A stretch of 64,000 nt of DNA from JAIXRY01 sp031972855 (GTDB lineage: Bacteria; Patescibacteriota; Minisyncoccia; Phycocordibacterales; UBA9973), in assembly GCA_031972855.1 (NCBI GenBank), contig DALYDY010000003.1, positions 1-64,000 of the forward strand, given 5' to 3'. Below are positions 35,496 to 42,806 of the stretch, piece by piece. The notes under the pieces were generated by a model. That model was not told the origin of the DNA. It was given only the letters and a program-made list of their open reading frames with translations, and searched no databases. The translations under genes and the position numbers were made by a program. The number at the start of each line of letters is the position of its first letter. The stretch's first letter is position 1.

Positions 35496-35526
35496 AAAAA
35501 AGCCATTTCTTCCGATCTGGCTTTTG
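35496..35526 (-). terminator. terminator of rdgB
   Basis: AAAAGCCA and TGGCTTTT stems followed on the minus strand by a T tract. Nearly the same hairpin recurs at 36245-36272. Confidence 0.65.
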
Positions 35527-35595
35527 TTATACTTTTTAATCTGTTAAAGATATTTTTTAGAATTTATAGAAACTAATAACTTAGTAAAATAATTT

Positions 35596-36195
35596 TTATA
35601 TTTTTTCTAAAAATTCTGCAACTTGTTGAAAGGCTTTCCCTCTATGTGAAATTGCATTTTCTTCTTCCACAGACATCTCCGCCCAAACTTTATCTGTTCC
35701 TTCTGGAATAAAAAGAGGGCTGTAAGGCATTTTTGGTTGAGGTTTTGTTTTTGGTGATTCAAGAAGTCTACCATTAACCTTCCCACTAAATACATATTTT
35801 TGACCATCAGGAGATAGTAGTACCGCAACAGTTTCAAATACAGCACTACGATCAACAACACCTTCAAGACGTTTTAGACAGTAATTAGTTATATCTTCAG
35901 TTGTTGCTGTTTCACCAGCCCATCTTGCAGATTTAATACCAGGCTCGCCATTTAGAGCTGTAATAAAAATACCAGTATCATCTGCTAGTGTCCAAAATTG
36001 ATAATTAGAATTCTCAAGAGCGTAAAAAGCTTTTTTAAATGCATTCTCTTCTAATGTTGTTCCGTCTTCTACAGCCTCCCCATTAATTCCAGCTTCTTTA
36101 AGTGTCTGTACTGTTATTGCTGGGTTGTTTAATATGGCTTTAATTTGTTCAGCCTTACTTGGATTTGTTGTTGAAATAATAATATTCATTTTCAT
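35596..36195 (-). CDS. rdgB: RdgB/HAM1 non-canonical purine NTP pyrophosphatase
   Basis: This enzyme hydrolyses dITP, XTP and similar damaged purine nucleotides to monophosphates. The N-terminus IIISTTNPSKAEQIKAIL, DDTGIFITALNGEPGIKSARWAG and SHRGKAFQQV match the family. In most relatives the first motif is T/SxNxxKxxE, seen here as TTNPSKAEQ. Its length (about 199) is normal. Start at 36195 is set by the promoter TTGACA-17-TATTCT (36212-36240). Confidence 0.85.
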   Translation of the reverse strand: MKMNIIISTTNPSKAEQIKAILNNPAITVQTLKEAGINGEAVEDGTTLEENAFKKAFYALENSNYQFWTLADDTGIFITALNGEPGIKSARWAGETATTEDITNYCLKRLEGVVDRSAVFETVAVLLSPDGQKYVFSGKVNGRLLESPKTKPQPKMPYSPLFIPEGTDKVWAEMSVEEENAISHRGKAFQQVAEFLEKI

Positions 36196-36211
36196 AATTT
36201 TAATTTTCCTT

Positions 36212-36240
36212 AGAATACATTTATTATTAATAAATGTCAA
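36212..36240 (-). promoter_or_regulatory. rdgB promoter
   Basis: TTGACA (36235-36240), 17 nt, TATTCT (36212-36217) on the minus strand. The region from -20 to the ATG is closely similar to that upstream of the 36276 gene. Confidence 0.7.
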
Positions 36241-36244
36241 AATA

Positions 36245-36272
36245 AAAAGCCATTCCTTCTGGTTTGGCTTTT
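36245..36272 (-). terminator. terminator of the 36276 gene
   Basis: AAAAGCCA with TGGCTTTT, a near copy of the hairpin at 35496-35526. Confidence 0.65.
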
Positions 36273-36275
36273 GTT

Positions 36276-36881
36276 CTACTTTTTAATTATTTCATTTCTA
36301 CCCCAATCGATAGCTTGATCAAAAGTCATAGACTTAATAAAGTTTGAACCCTGAGCAATTGCAAGAGCATACGGATTATTGAAATATCTAGAAAGATCCA
36401 TAATATCAAAGATTATTAATGCTTCGCTTTGAAATAAATAGGTTTGATTATCAACAACAATAGAGCAAGCTTCATCAATTTTTGGATGAAAACCAGAAAC
36501 AGCAACTAAACGACTAGAAGAATCTCTTTTTATTCGAATTCCCCCTCCGTAAATCTTTTTTGCTTCATTTATTTCTTTCTCTTTTTCGTCTACAGGAAAA
36601 GTGCTTATCCGATAAAGATTTTCCAAAAGGAAATTGGTTTTATTATTGGCAGCAACAGCGTAACGAATTTTTCCTCCTTCATTATCATTTACGTAGTGTG
36701 CGCCAATACGTATAAATCCTTCTTGAATACTAAGTGCGTTCTGTCCAGTCCGCATAGAATCCAAAAAATCTTGTCTTGTTTCTTCTTGAGTTCTATTAAC
36801 CTCAAGTGCCGCTTGGTGCATATGACCAAGCAATTTACTAAAACGCTTCGCTTCAGTAAAAATGTTTTCAAATACGTTCAT
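36276..36881 (-). CDS. hypothetical 201-residue protein
   Basis: A soluble protein with a long N-terminal helix (about 1-50) followed by a mixed alpha/beta region (IRYAVAANNKTNFLLENLY, then IRIKRDSSSRLVAVSGF). I recognise no family. It has its own promoter and terminator, each a near copy of those around rdgB, so the two transcription units look like a duplicated regulatory frame with different genes inside. Confidence 0.6.
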   Translation of the reverse strand: MNVFENIFTEAKRFSKLLGHMHQAALEVNRTQEETRQDFLDSMRTGQNALSIQEGFIRIGAHYVNDNEGGKIRYAVAANNKTNFLLENLYRISTFPVDEKEKEINEAKKIYGGGIRIKRDSSSRLVAVSGFHPKIDEACSIVVDNQTYLFQSEALIIFDIMDLSRYFNNPYALAIAQGSNFIKSMTFDQAIDWGRNEIIKK

Positions 36882-36906
36882 TATTTCTTAAATTTTAATT
36901 TTACTT

Positions 36907-36935
36907 AGGATACATTTATTCTAAATTTATGTCAA
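36907..36935 (-). promoter_or_regulatory. promoter of the 36276 gene
   Basis: TTGACA (36930-36935), 17 nt, TATCCT (36907-36912) on the minus strand; downstream leader matches that of rdgB. Confidence 0.7.
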
Positions 36936-36943
36936 ACAATATT

Positions 36944-37516
36944 TTATTTAAAAATATCAGGTTTTAAATCAAGAGTTTTTTCTATCCACAGAATAAGGTT
37001 TTTGTTTTTTGAAACTTCTGGGTGAAATTGAAATCCAAGAATAGGTCTTTCTTTATGTTTTATTATTTCAATACCATGTTCTGAATAGGCACAAGAAATA
37101 AAGTCATCTGGTAATACTTCAGTGCCAATTGAATGGCCTTCAAAAACTTCTAAAACACTTGAATTAATACAATTTATTAATTCTTTATTATTAATAATTA
37201 GATTAATATTTCCTCTATGCTTTTGTGATAGTTCAAACAATTTTCCACCAAATGCTTCAACTATTATTTCCATACCAAGACATACACCAATTACTGGTAT
37301 AGTATTATTTTTTATAAAATCTATTTCTATCTTATATTGCTCAGGATGATAAAAAACTCCAGGTATATGTGATCCACCAGAAAAAACAATCAAATTATAT
37401 TCATTTAAATCTATAGAATTATTAAATTCTTCTTTTTGTATAACGACAGGAAAAGAAAATAATTCACACAACTCTTCCAAATGTTTCGTATGATTATTAA
37501 CTATAAGAGTTTTCAT
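36944..37516 (-). CDS. class I glutamine amidotransferase
   Basis: A stand-alone GATase1 domain: nucleophile elbow GVCLGMEI with Cys near 78, and FQFHPEVS giving the catalytic His and Glu near 168-170. An oxyanion segment FSGGSHIPG is present. Such domains release ammonia from glutamine for a partner synthase, or hydrolyse gamma-glutamyl compounds. No synthase partner is adjacent, so the reaction is unknown. It starts 2 nt after the LRR gene and ends the accessory run. Confidence 0.8.
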   Translation of the reverse strand: MKTLIVNNHTKHLEELCELFSFPVVIQKEEFNNSIDLNEYNLIVFSGGSHIPGVFYHPEQYKIEIDFIKNNTIPVIGVCLGMEIIVEAFGGKLFELSQKHRGNINLIINNKELINCINSSVLEVFEGHSIGTEVLPDDFISCAYSEHGIEIIKHKERPILGFQFHPEVSKNKNLILWIEKTLDLKPDIFK

Positions 37517-37518
37517 TT

Positions 37519-38505
37519 TTATTCTTTAAATTTAAAATCAGAATCTGGATAATCTTCAGTAGTAGGTAAATTTAATAGTTTTTTTACTTCATCATTTTTT
37601 TTCTTACTACCTAAACCAACAAAAGCAGTTTTAAGATTTTTATGATTTACAAGACACTCAAAATCAGAAGGTTTAAAATTATTTCCACTAACCACTAATA
37701 ATTCTTCTAGAGAACTTACTTCTGCAATAGATTGCACCCCCGAAAGACTTTTCAGACTTTCAATATAGATTTTTCTTAACGAATAACAATTACTTAAGTC
37801 GGGTAATTTTTTAACGTTTTTTAAATCTTGAAGAAACAAGAATTGAAGATTTTTTAGTTTAGAAATAAAAGATATATCTTCAAGTCCTCGAATCATCCAT
37901 AATTCAAGATACTTCAAATTTGTAAGTTCAGAAATATCAGAAAGTTTTTTAGTTCCTCCAAGCTTAATTGCAAGCCACCATAATTTTTTTAATGGTAAAA
38001 GTATTGAAAGGTCATTTAAAGTAATTTCTCTTAAAGTAAGACGCTCAATGTTGATGAGTTTTGAAACAACATCAATATCTTTTGTGTGACCTTGAAGATA
38101 AAGTTGTTTTAAATTTGTAAATCTTTCTAAAAAATTTAATGAGAATTTTCTTTTTGTTAATCCAAAACCAAAAAATTCCATATCGCTAGATAGATATTCA
38201 AAACCATTAAGACTTTCTAGATTGTATACATCAATTTGAACATTTTTACTAAAACTATAATACTTTAGAAAGGTAAGGTCTTTTAATGTGTGAACATACA
38301 CTCTAAAAGACATATTTGGATATTGTTTCAAAAATTCAGATAATTTTTGGTGATCAGAATCTGTAAGCTCTGCACCTAATCCCCCAAATTGAACAACTCT
38401 ACACTTCTCATCAAGAGGAGTTAGTTGGCTTTTATTAACAGGAGTTTTTATATCTCGTATTGAAGGAAAATGATTTACAGGAGTTTTCTTAAATAAATTA
38501 AACAT
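37519..38505 (-). CDS. leucine-rich-repeat protein
   Basis: The 328 residues hold 8-9 irregular leucine-rich repeats of 20-24 residues (for example LTNLKYLELWMIRGLEDISF, LKNLQFLFLQDLKNVKKL), without a signal peptide. A conserved C-terminal cap (FKPSDFECLVNHKNLKTAFV) follows. It should be a cytoplasmic protein-binding scaffold. It shares an operon with DUF2314 and TPR proteins, a mixture common among immunity or antitoxin-like genes in Bacteroidota; that role is speculation here. Confidence 0.7.
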   Translation of the reverse strand: MFNLFKKTPVNHFPSIRDIKTPVNKSQLTPLDEKCRVVQFGGLGAELTDSDHQKLSEFLKQYPNMSFRVYVHTLKDLTFLKYYSFSKNVQIDVYNLESLNGFEYLSSDMEFFGFGLTKRKFSLNFLERFTNLKQLYLQGHTKDIDVVSKLINIERLTLREITLNDLSILLPLKKLWWLAIKLGGTKKLSDISELTNLKYLELWMIRGLEDISFISKLKNLQFLFLQDLKNVKKLPDLSNCYSLRKIYIESLKSLSGVQSIAEVSSLEELLVVSGNNFKPSDFECLVNHKNLKTAFVGLGSKKKNDEVKKLLNLPTTEDYPDSDFKFKE

Positions 38506-38511
38506 ATGTTT

Positions 38512-38976
38512 TTATTCTTTAACTTTTAATCCAAAAGCTTTTAAAGAGAATCCTCCTGTTGTTTTGTTAATTGTGGTATCAAAAATAATCCAATCTTCAA
38601 TTTCTTCTTTTTTTACAGAAACAGGATCTTCGTATTTTATATTCTTAACCTCAATAGGTTCGTTTGCTAGAATTCCTGAAAATACACCATCTTTATAAGA
38701 AGAAACTCTAATCCACATATGCTCAACTATATCTCCATCTTTTGCTCCATATTTGATAGAAAAATATTTCTTATCATCTTTATTATTTTCTAAAGACTCA
38801 ATAAAAAAATCTATTTGTGACTGAGCTTCTTTTTGTGCTAACAAAATTTCTGGATCATTAAAACTTTTTCCTACAACATTACCTCTTTCTCCATCTGGAA
38901 TTTTAGAATTTTTATTAAAAAAATAAACTCCTACAATAACAATGATTATTAAAATTAATTTCAGAAATATATTCAT
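38512..38976 (-). CDS. membrane-anchored DUF2314 protein
   Basis: A transmembrane or lipid-facing helix (about 3-20) precedes a DUF2314 domain: FSIKYGAKDGDIVEHMWIRV, FSGILANEPIEVKN and VKKEEIEDWIIFD match the family pattern of EHxW, a G-x-L-x-NEP and ISDW. The family has no known catalytic role and often occurs near polymorphic toxins or in ankyrin-like contexts. It lies 20 nt after the TPR gene and 6 nt before the LRR gene. Confidence 0.75.
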   Translation of the reverse strand: MNIFLKLILIIIVIVGVYFFNKNSKIPDGERGNVVGKSFNDPEILLAQKEAQSQIDFFIESLENNKDDKKYFSIKYGAKDGDIVEHMWIRVSSYKDGVFSGILANEPIEVKNIKYEDPVSVKKEEIEDWIIFDTTINKTTGGFSLKAFGLKVKE

Positions 38977-38996
38977 ATTTTTTTATTTTATTTATA

Positions 38997-39638
38997 CTAC
39001 TTTTTTAAAAGTCTATCTAACCAACTTTTCCTTTCTTTTACTGTTCCAAATTTATTCTTTTTGGAATTCCATAAACCATTTGTTTTTGCTATAGCATTTT
39101 GTTCTGCTAATACAGAATATATTTTTGCTTGACCAAAATCACCCTTGAAATTTGAAATTGCAGCGAGGGCAGAATATGTTATATAGTTTTGAATTGGAAA
39201 TTTAAAAGTTTTATTATTAATCTCTTTAAGTAATAAGTTTTCCACTTCATCATACATTTCAGTTTTCTTTGCTTCTATGACAGTTTCAGAAAAATCCAAA
39301 TATGACGTAGTTATAACATTTGGAAATTCTTTTTCATAAGCAAGTGATTTTTTGAAATATTCCAAAGCCTTATCATTATTTCCTCTTTCTCTATAAATTT
39401 GTCCCAACGAATTGAAAGTCTGACTTTTCTCAGTTCTGTTATCAGGATATTCTGTCAAAATTTTATTAAGTAAAGTTTCAGCAACATATAAAAGTTGTTT
39501 ATCTTTGGTTTCTATTAATTTGACTGCTTGTACTCTTAAATACTGTGGACGAATATCTTTTTGTGTACGTTCAAATTTTACCCAGAATTCTTCTTCATCA
39601 TTCTGTGTCCAAGTTTTTATTCTGTACCAGTCTGTCAT
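38997..39638 (-). CDS. tetratricopeptide-repeat protein
   Basis: The central TPR units are clear: EKSQTFNSLGQIYRERGNND followed by KALEYFKKSLAYEK, with a weaker repeat around FKGDFGQAKIYSVLAEQ. The N-terminus (MTDWYRIKTWTQNDEEEFW) is distinctive and conserved-looking. No signal peptide. Probably a cytoplasmic protein-protein adaptor. It starts 12 nt after rnc and is the first of four accessory genes appended to the rpmF-nusB-rnc operon. Confidence 0.75.
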   Translation of the reverse strand: MTDWYRIKTWTQNDEEEFWVKFERTQKDIRPQYLRVQAVKLIETKDKQLLYVAETLLNKILTEYPDNRTEKSQTFNSLGQIYRERGNNDKALEYFKKSLAYEKEFPNVITTSYLDFSETVIEAKKTEMYDEVENLLLKEINNKTFKFPIQNYITYSALAAISNFKGDFGQAKIYSVLAEQNAIAKTNGLWNSKKNKFGTVKERKSWLDRLLKK

Positions 39639-39650
39639 AAATAATTAAAT

Positions 39651-40346
39651 TTAATCTAACCACTTATGTATCACAAGGGCTTCACGGGCGGCTGATTGTT
39701 CAGCTTCTTGTTTTGACTTACCTTTTCCTACTGATACTTGATTTTCACCAAAGAAAATACCAACAGTGAATTGTTTGTCGTGATCAGGACCACTTTCAGA
39801 AACAACTTTGTAAGCAGGAGTAACACTGAGATATGATTGAGCACGTTCTTGTACAAGACTCTTTGCGTCGCGCCAAAGTTTCTTTTCGATAATTTCTGCG
39901 AGACGTGGTATGAGAGTGAGTTCTACGAATTTCTTACAAGAATCATAACCTTGGTCAATATATAACGCTCCAAGATATGCTTCGTAAGTATTCGCAAGTA
40001 TGTATGTGCGAGCTTTTCCTGTATCTTTTGCTTCACCTTTCGAAAGGAGGAGGAAATCGTTCATATTCCACTCACTCGCTACTTCTGAAATAATTGTTGC
40101 ATTAACGATAGCTGAACGGTAGGCTGTGAGTTCCCCTTCGTCTTCATTTGGAAAACTATTATATAAATGTGAAGTTGTAATCAACTCCAAAACAGCATCT
40201 CCCAAGAATTCGAGACGTTCATTGTGACCAAGATTATTACCTGATTGTTCATTGATATATGAACGGTGAGTAAATGCTTGTTCTAGTATTTTTTTATTTG
40301 AAAAAACAAATCCTGTTTTTTCTTCGAATTTTGAAAAATCTACCAT
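39651..40346 (-). CDS. rnc: ribonuclease III
   Basis: RNase III cuts double-stranded RNA in rRNA maturation. The catalytic helix NERLEFLGDAVLEL (about 40-53) with its Glu and Asp, plus the C-terminal dsRNA-binding domain (VQERAQSYLSVTPAYKVV and GKSKQEAEQSAAREAL), are complete. Length 231 is normal. It starts 16 nt after the nusB-nudix gene, forming rpmF-nusB/nudix-rnc, a ribosome-maturation operon. Confidence 0.97.
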   Translation of the reverse strand: MVDFSKFEEKTGFVFSNKKILEQAFTHRSYINEQSGNNLGHNERLEFLGDAVLELITTSHLYNSFPNEDEGELTAYRSAIVNATIISEVASEWNMNDFLLLSKGEAKDTGKARTYILANTYEAYLGALYIDQGYDSCKKFVELTLIPRLAEIIEKKLWRDAKSLVQERAQSYLSVTPAYKVVSESGPDHDKQFTVGIFFGENQVSVGKGKSKQEAEQSAAREALVIHKWLD

Positions 40347-40362
40347 AAATAATTAAAAAATA

Positions 40363-41262
40363 TTATTGTTGTGATGTAATAATTTCAGTTGCCTTTTCTA
40401 TAAGACCAACAACATCATCATACATACGAAGTTCTACAACTTCAGAAGGAGAAAACCATCTCGCGTCATCAAGACCTCCACCAGTACGGAGAGTAAGAGC
40501 TTCATAAGGAGCTTCTACTAGGAAATATGTTACTTGCTTGCGGAGCTTTCCTTTTTCTGGATGAGATGCAACATATTCATTCTCACCGAGAGCTTCAACT
40601 ACTTTTGTTTCTATACCTACTTCTTCTTTTACAACACGTACAACAGCAGTCTCTACAGCTTCAACTTCTTCTACTCCTCCTTTTGAAAGAGTCCAGTATC
40701 CAAAAACATCGTGTACGAGAGCGAAAGAGAATCCTCCATCATAACGTCCAAAAATTACAGCACCTGCCTTTTTTTCTATAGGAAGTTTTGTAATATCAAT
40801 AGGTTCAGTTGAAACTTGTTTTTTGCCAAATTGCTCTTTTCCTGGTTCACCAATTTCTTTGTATACAGCACCAAGTACTCCATTGATAAACCTACTAGAG
40901 TTATCACCTCCGAAGGCTTTTGCGAGTTCTATAGCTTCATTGATAGCTACTTTAGGTGGAACTTCTGCTCTATTACCAAAGAGGAGCTCATAAAGACCAA
41001 TGCGAAGAATGTTTCTGTCAGGAACAGCAATCTTAGCCACAGGCCATTCAGGAGCTGCTTTTGTAATAATATCGTCAATAACTGTACGCTTACGCAAAAC
41101 ACCATCAAGAAGCATTTCTAAGAATGCATCATCGTTTAAACCAGGACCAAACTCAACAGTATTTCTCTTGAGCATTTCTTTAGGGTCTCCAGCTTGGCCA
41201 TTAAAATCCCATTCGAAAAGTGTTTGGAGAACAATTGAACGAGAGAGATGTCTATTTGCCAT
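40363..41262 (-). CDS. nusB: NusB-Nudix fusion protein
   Basis: Residues 1-140 are NusB (NRHLSRSIVLQTLFEWDF, VPDRNILRIGLYELLF, INEAIELAKAFGGDNSSRF), an antitermination factor for rRNA transcription. Residues about 160-299 are a Nudix hydrolase (KKAGAVIFGRYDGGFSFAL). The Nudix box follows GGVEEVEAVE and reads RVVKEEVG: the expected Glu after Arg is Val, while the metal-binding EE pair is kept. The substrate is unknown; nucleotide or RNA cap-like substrates are possible. Fusion of these two folds is a Parcubacteria-type feature. Confidence 0.9.
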   Translation of the reverse strand: MANRHLSRSIVLQTLFEWDFNGQAGDPKEMLKRNTVEFGPGLNDDAFLEMLLDGVLRKRTVIDDIITKAAPEWPVAKIAVPDRNILRIGLYELLFGNRAEVPPKVAINEAIELAKAFGGDNSSRFINGVLGAVYKEIGEPGKEQFGKKQVSTEPIDITKLPIEKKAGAVIFGRYDGGFSFALVHDVFGYWTLSKGGVEEVEAVETAVVRVVKEEVGIETKVVEALGENEYVASHPEKGKLRKQVTYFLVEAPYEALTLRTGGGLDDARWFSPSEVVELRMYDDVVGLIEKATEIITSQQ

Positions 41263-41312
41263 ATGTTTATGTATTTTTGATTAATGAACTAAAAGAGCTG
41301 ATAAATAAAATA

Positions 41313-41513
41313 TTATTTCTTTTGTTTCTTTTCGACTTTCTTTACGATGTCGATAACTTTTTTACCACGGTATGTCCCTGTTGTAAGAGAAACACGGTGA
41401 CGAAGACGAGGAGTTTTTGACCCTTCTTCAAGAGTAATAGGCGCACCTGTAAGTGCGTGGTGACTACGGCGGTTAGCTGTATGTGCACGTGTATGTCTCA
41501 TTCTTACTGTCAT
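41313..41513 (-). CDS. rpmF: 50S ribosomal protein L32
   Basis: A 66-residue basic protein with RMRHTRAHTANRRSHHAL, the L32 core, followed by a middle LRHRVSLTTGTYRGKKVID. The zinc-binding Cys of many L32 proteins are absent, as in other Cys-less L32 forms. First gene of the rpmF-nusB/nudix-rnc operon. A promoter TTGCAT-17-TATAGT (41523-41551, minus strand) ends 9 nt before the ATG. Confidence 0.88.
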   Translation of the reverse strand: MTVRMRHTRAHTANRRSHHALTGAPITLEEGSKTPRLRHRVSLTTGTYRGKKVIDIVKKVEKKQKK

Positions 41514-41522
41514 AATTCCACT

Positions 41523-41551
41523 ACTATACCTTTTTTGAGGAAAAAATGCAA
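41523..41551 (-). promoter_or_regulatory. rpmF operon promoter
   Basis: TTGCAT (41546-41551), 17 nt, TATAGT (41523-41528) on the minus strand; nearly leaderless. Confidence 0.55.
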
Positions 41552-41555
41552 ATTA

Positions 41556-41583
41556 AAAAGGTAGTTTTTTAAAACTACCTTTT
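41556..41583. terminator. terminator overlapping the 41575 stop codon
   Basis: AAAAGGTAGTTTT and AAAACTACCTTTT (13-bp stem) with a T tract on the minus strand. Confidence 0.75.
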
Positions 41584-42345
41584 AGGAAGAACTTTTAGAT
41601 ATTTTTTCATCTTATTAATTGATTTATTATCGGATTCAGACCTATCACGGCCATTATCTGCAAGAGCACTAACTGTTTGAATATCTTGCATAAATGGAAT
41701 CCATTTTTGAATTAATAAGAAAGATTCATTTTTAAAATTTTCCTTTGTTAAATCGTCTTTTTTATCAAAAAAACCAATAAATGGCATAAATGACGAATCT
41801 GTCACTTGATGCTCTTGTACTAACTTACCAAGATACTCAAAATTTCCACTACTGTTTATAACCATTGACGAATCAAACATAAATATAGCTGAAAGATTAA
41901 TTATAATATCTTCCTTCCTTTTGGTATTTTCCCAAGAAGAAGATAATAGAAGAAAATCACCACGATAATCTGTAGAGGTTTTAATAAAATACTCACCAGA
42001 AATCATATCATCTCCTAGCAATAAGAATTTTGCAGGATATTCCGGATAACGATTAGTAAAGCCATCAAAAGCAATATGTGTATTTGGTTTATGTTTTATA
42101 CATGAATTAACCAACTCTATACAAAGATCGTTTTCTAAAAATGATAACGATACAATAAAAGAGGATGCTTTTCCTTTTTCTACGAAGACTTCTCTCAATC
42201 GAGGATTTTGTAAAACAAGAGACGGTGTTCCTAAAAAAGGAACTTTTGATTTCGTTGTTCTATTATCATCTCTTGATAAATCAATGTTATCACAAATTAT
42301 CACTCTTTTTGATGATGATTTTATGCTTATTTTTTTTGTTTTCAT
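41575..42345 (-). CDS. hypothetical 256-residue protein
   Basis: Starting at the Met at 42345 (MKTKKISIKSSSKRVIICDN) the product is soluble with many short strands and a Lys/Ser-rich C-terminus. No family recognised. The frame extends 24 codons upstream, but a promoter (TTTACA-17-TATAGT, 42362-42390) lies there, so the longer N-terminus (rich in Phe, Ile and Tyr) is an artefact. Monocistronic unit. Confidence 0.6.
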   Translation of the reverse strand: MKTKKISIKSSSKRVIICDNIDLSRDDNRTTKSKVPFLGTPSLVLQNPRLREVFVEKGKASSFIVSLSFLENDLCIELVNSCIKHKPNTHIAFDGFTNRYPEYPAKFLLLGDDMISGEYFIKTSTDYRGDFLLLSSSWENTKRKEDIIINLSAIFMFDSSMVINSSGNFEYLGKLVQEHQVTDSSFMPFIGFFDKKDDLTKENFKNESFLLIQKWIPFMQDIQTVSALADNGRDRSESDNKSINKMKKYLKVLPKR

Positions 42346-42361
42346 TTTTTTAATTTTCTTT

Positions 42362-42390
42362 ACTATATAACATATAGTAAATTTTGTAAA
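42362..42390 (-). promoter_or_regulatory. promoter of the 41575 gene
   Basis: TTTACA (42385-42390), 17 nt, TATAGT (42362-42367) on the minus strand; decides the start at 42345. Confidence 0.6.
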
Positions 42391-42429
42391 TATATAAAAA
42401 ATAAATACTTTCAACAAAAAACCTCGCTC

Positions 42430-42645
42430 TTAGTTATATAAAAGCGAGGTGTGGAACCATGATCCGGAGGCAAAATAGCCAATGGCGATTCCTATTATGA
42501 GTTGCCGGGCATTACGCCAAATATAACGTAATGTGTTCCATGACCAAGTCATATATTGTCCTGGACTTTGGACCATAAAAGAAACGGCGAGACCAAGTAA
42601 CCATAAACAAAGAATCATTACAAAAATAAATTCTACTAAATTCAT
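42430..42645 (-). CDS. small two-helix membrane protein
   Basis: A 71-residue protein with two predicted transmembrane helices (about 3-24 and 45-60) joined by a Trp-rich, basic loop (SWNTLRYIWRNARQ). No family recognised. Its leader contains an 19-bp inverted repeat (42658-42702), so expression is probably controlled. Divergent from thrS. Confidence 0.6.
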   Translation of the reverse strand: MNLVEFIFVMILCLWLLGLAVSFMVQSPGQYMTWSWNTLRYIWRNARQLIIGIAIGYFASGSWFHTSLLYN

Positions 42646-42657
42646 AAATATAGGGGT

Positions 42658-42702
42658 TTAATTGTGGTCAAAAAGGACATTATCCCCTTTGATCACAATT
42701 AA
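42658..42702. repeat. 19-bp imperfect inverted repeat between divergent genes
   Basis: TTAATTGTGGTCAAAAAGG (42658-42676) and the complement of CCCCTTTGATCACAATTAA (42684-42702) agree at 16 of 19 positions with a 7-nt loop. It lies in the leader of the small membrane protein and upstream of thrS; no T tract follows, so an operator or RNA hairpin is more likely than a terminator. Confidence 0.6.
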
Positions 42703-42806
42703 ACTTTTATGAACCAACTTCAAAGAACTATATATGTATTATATACTATTTATACACAAATGTCAATAGAGTCAAAAAAGCTTATTTTGTAGTACAATTA
42801 AAGTCT

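Noticed and set aside
42710..42793. Short plus-strand frame of 27 codons before thrS
   Set aside because: No promoter or ribosome binding site, and it overlaps the thrS promoter region; chance frame.
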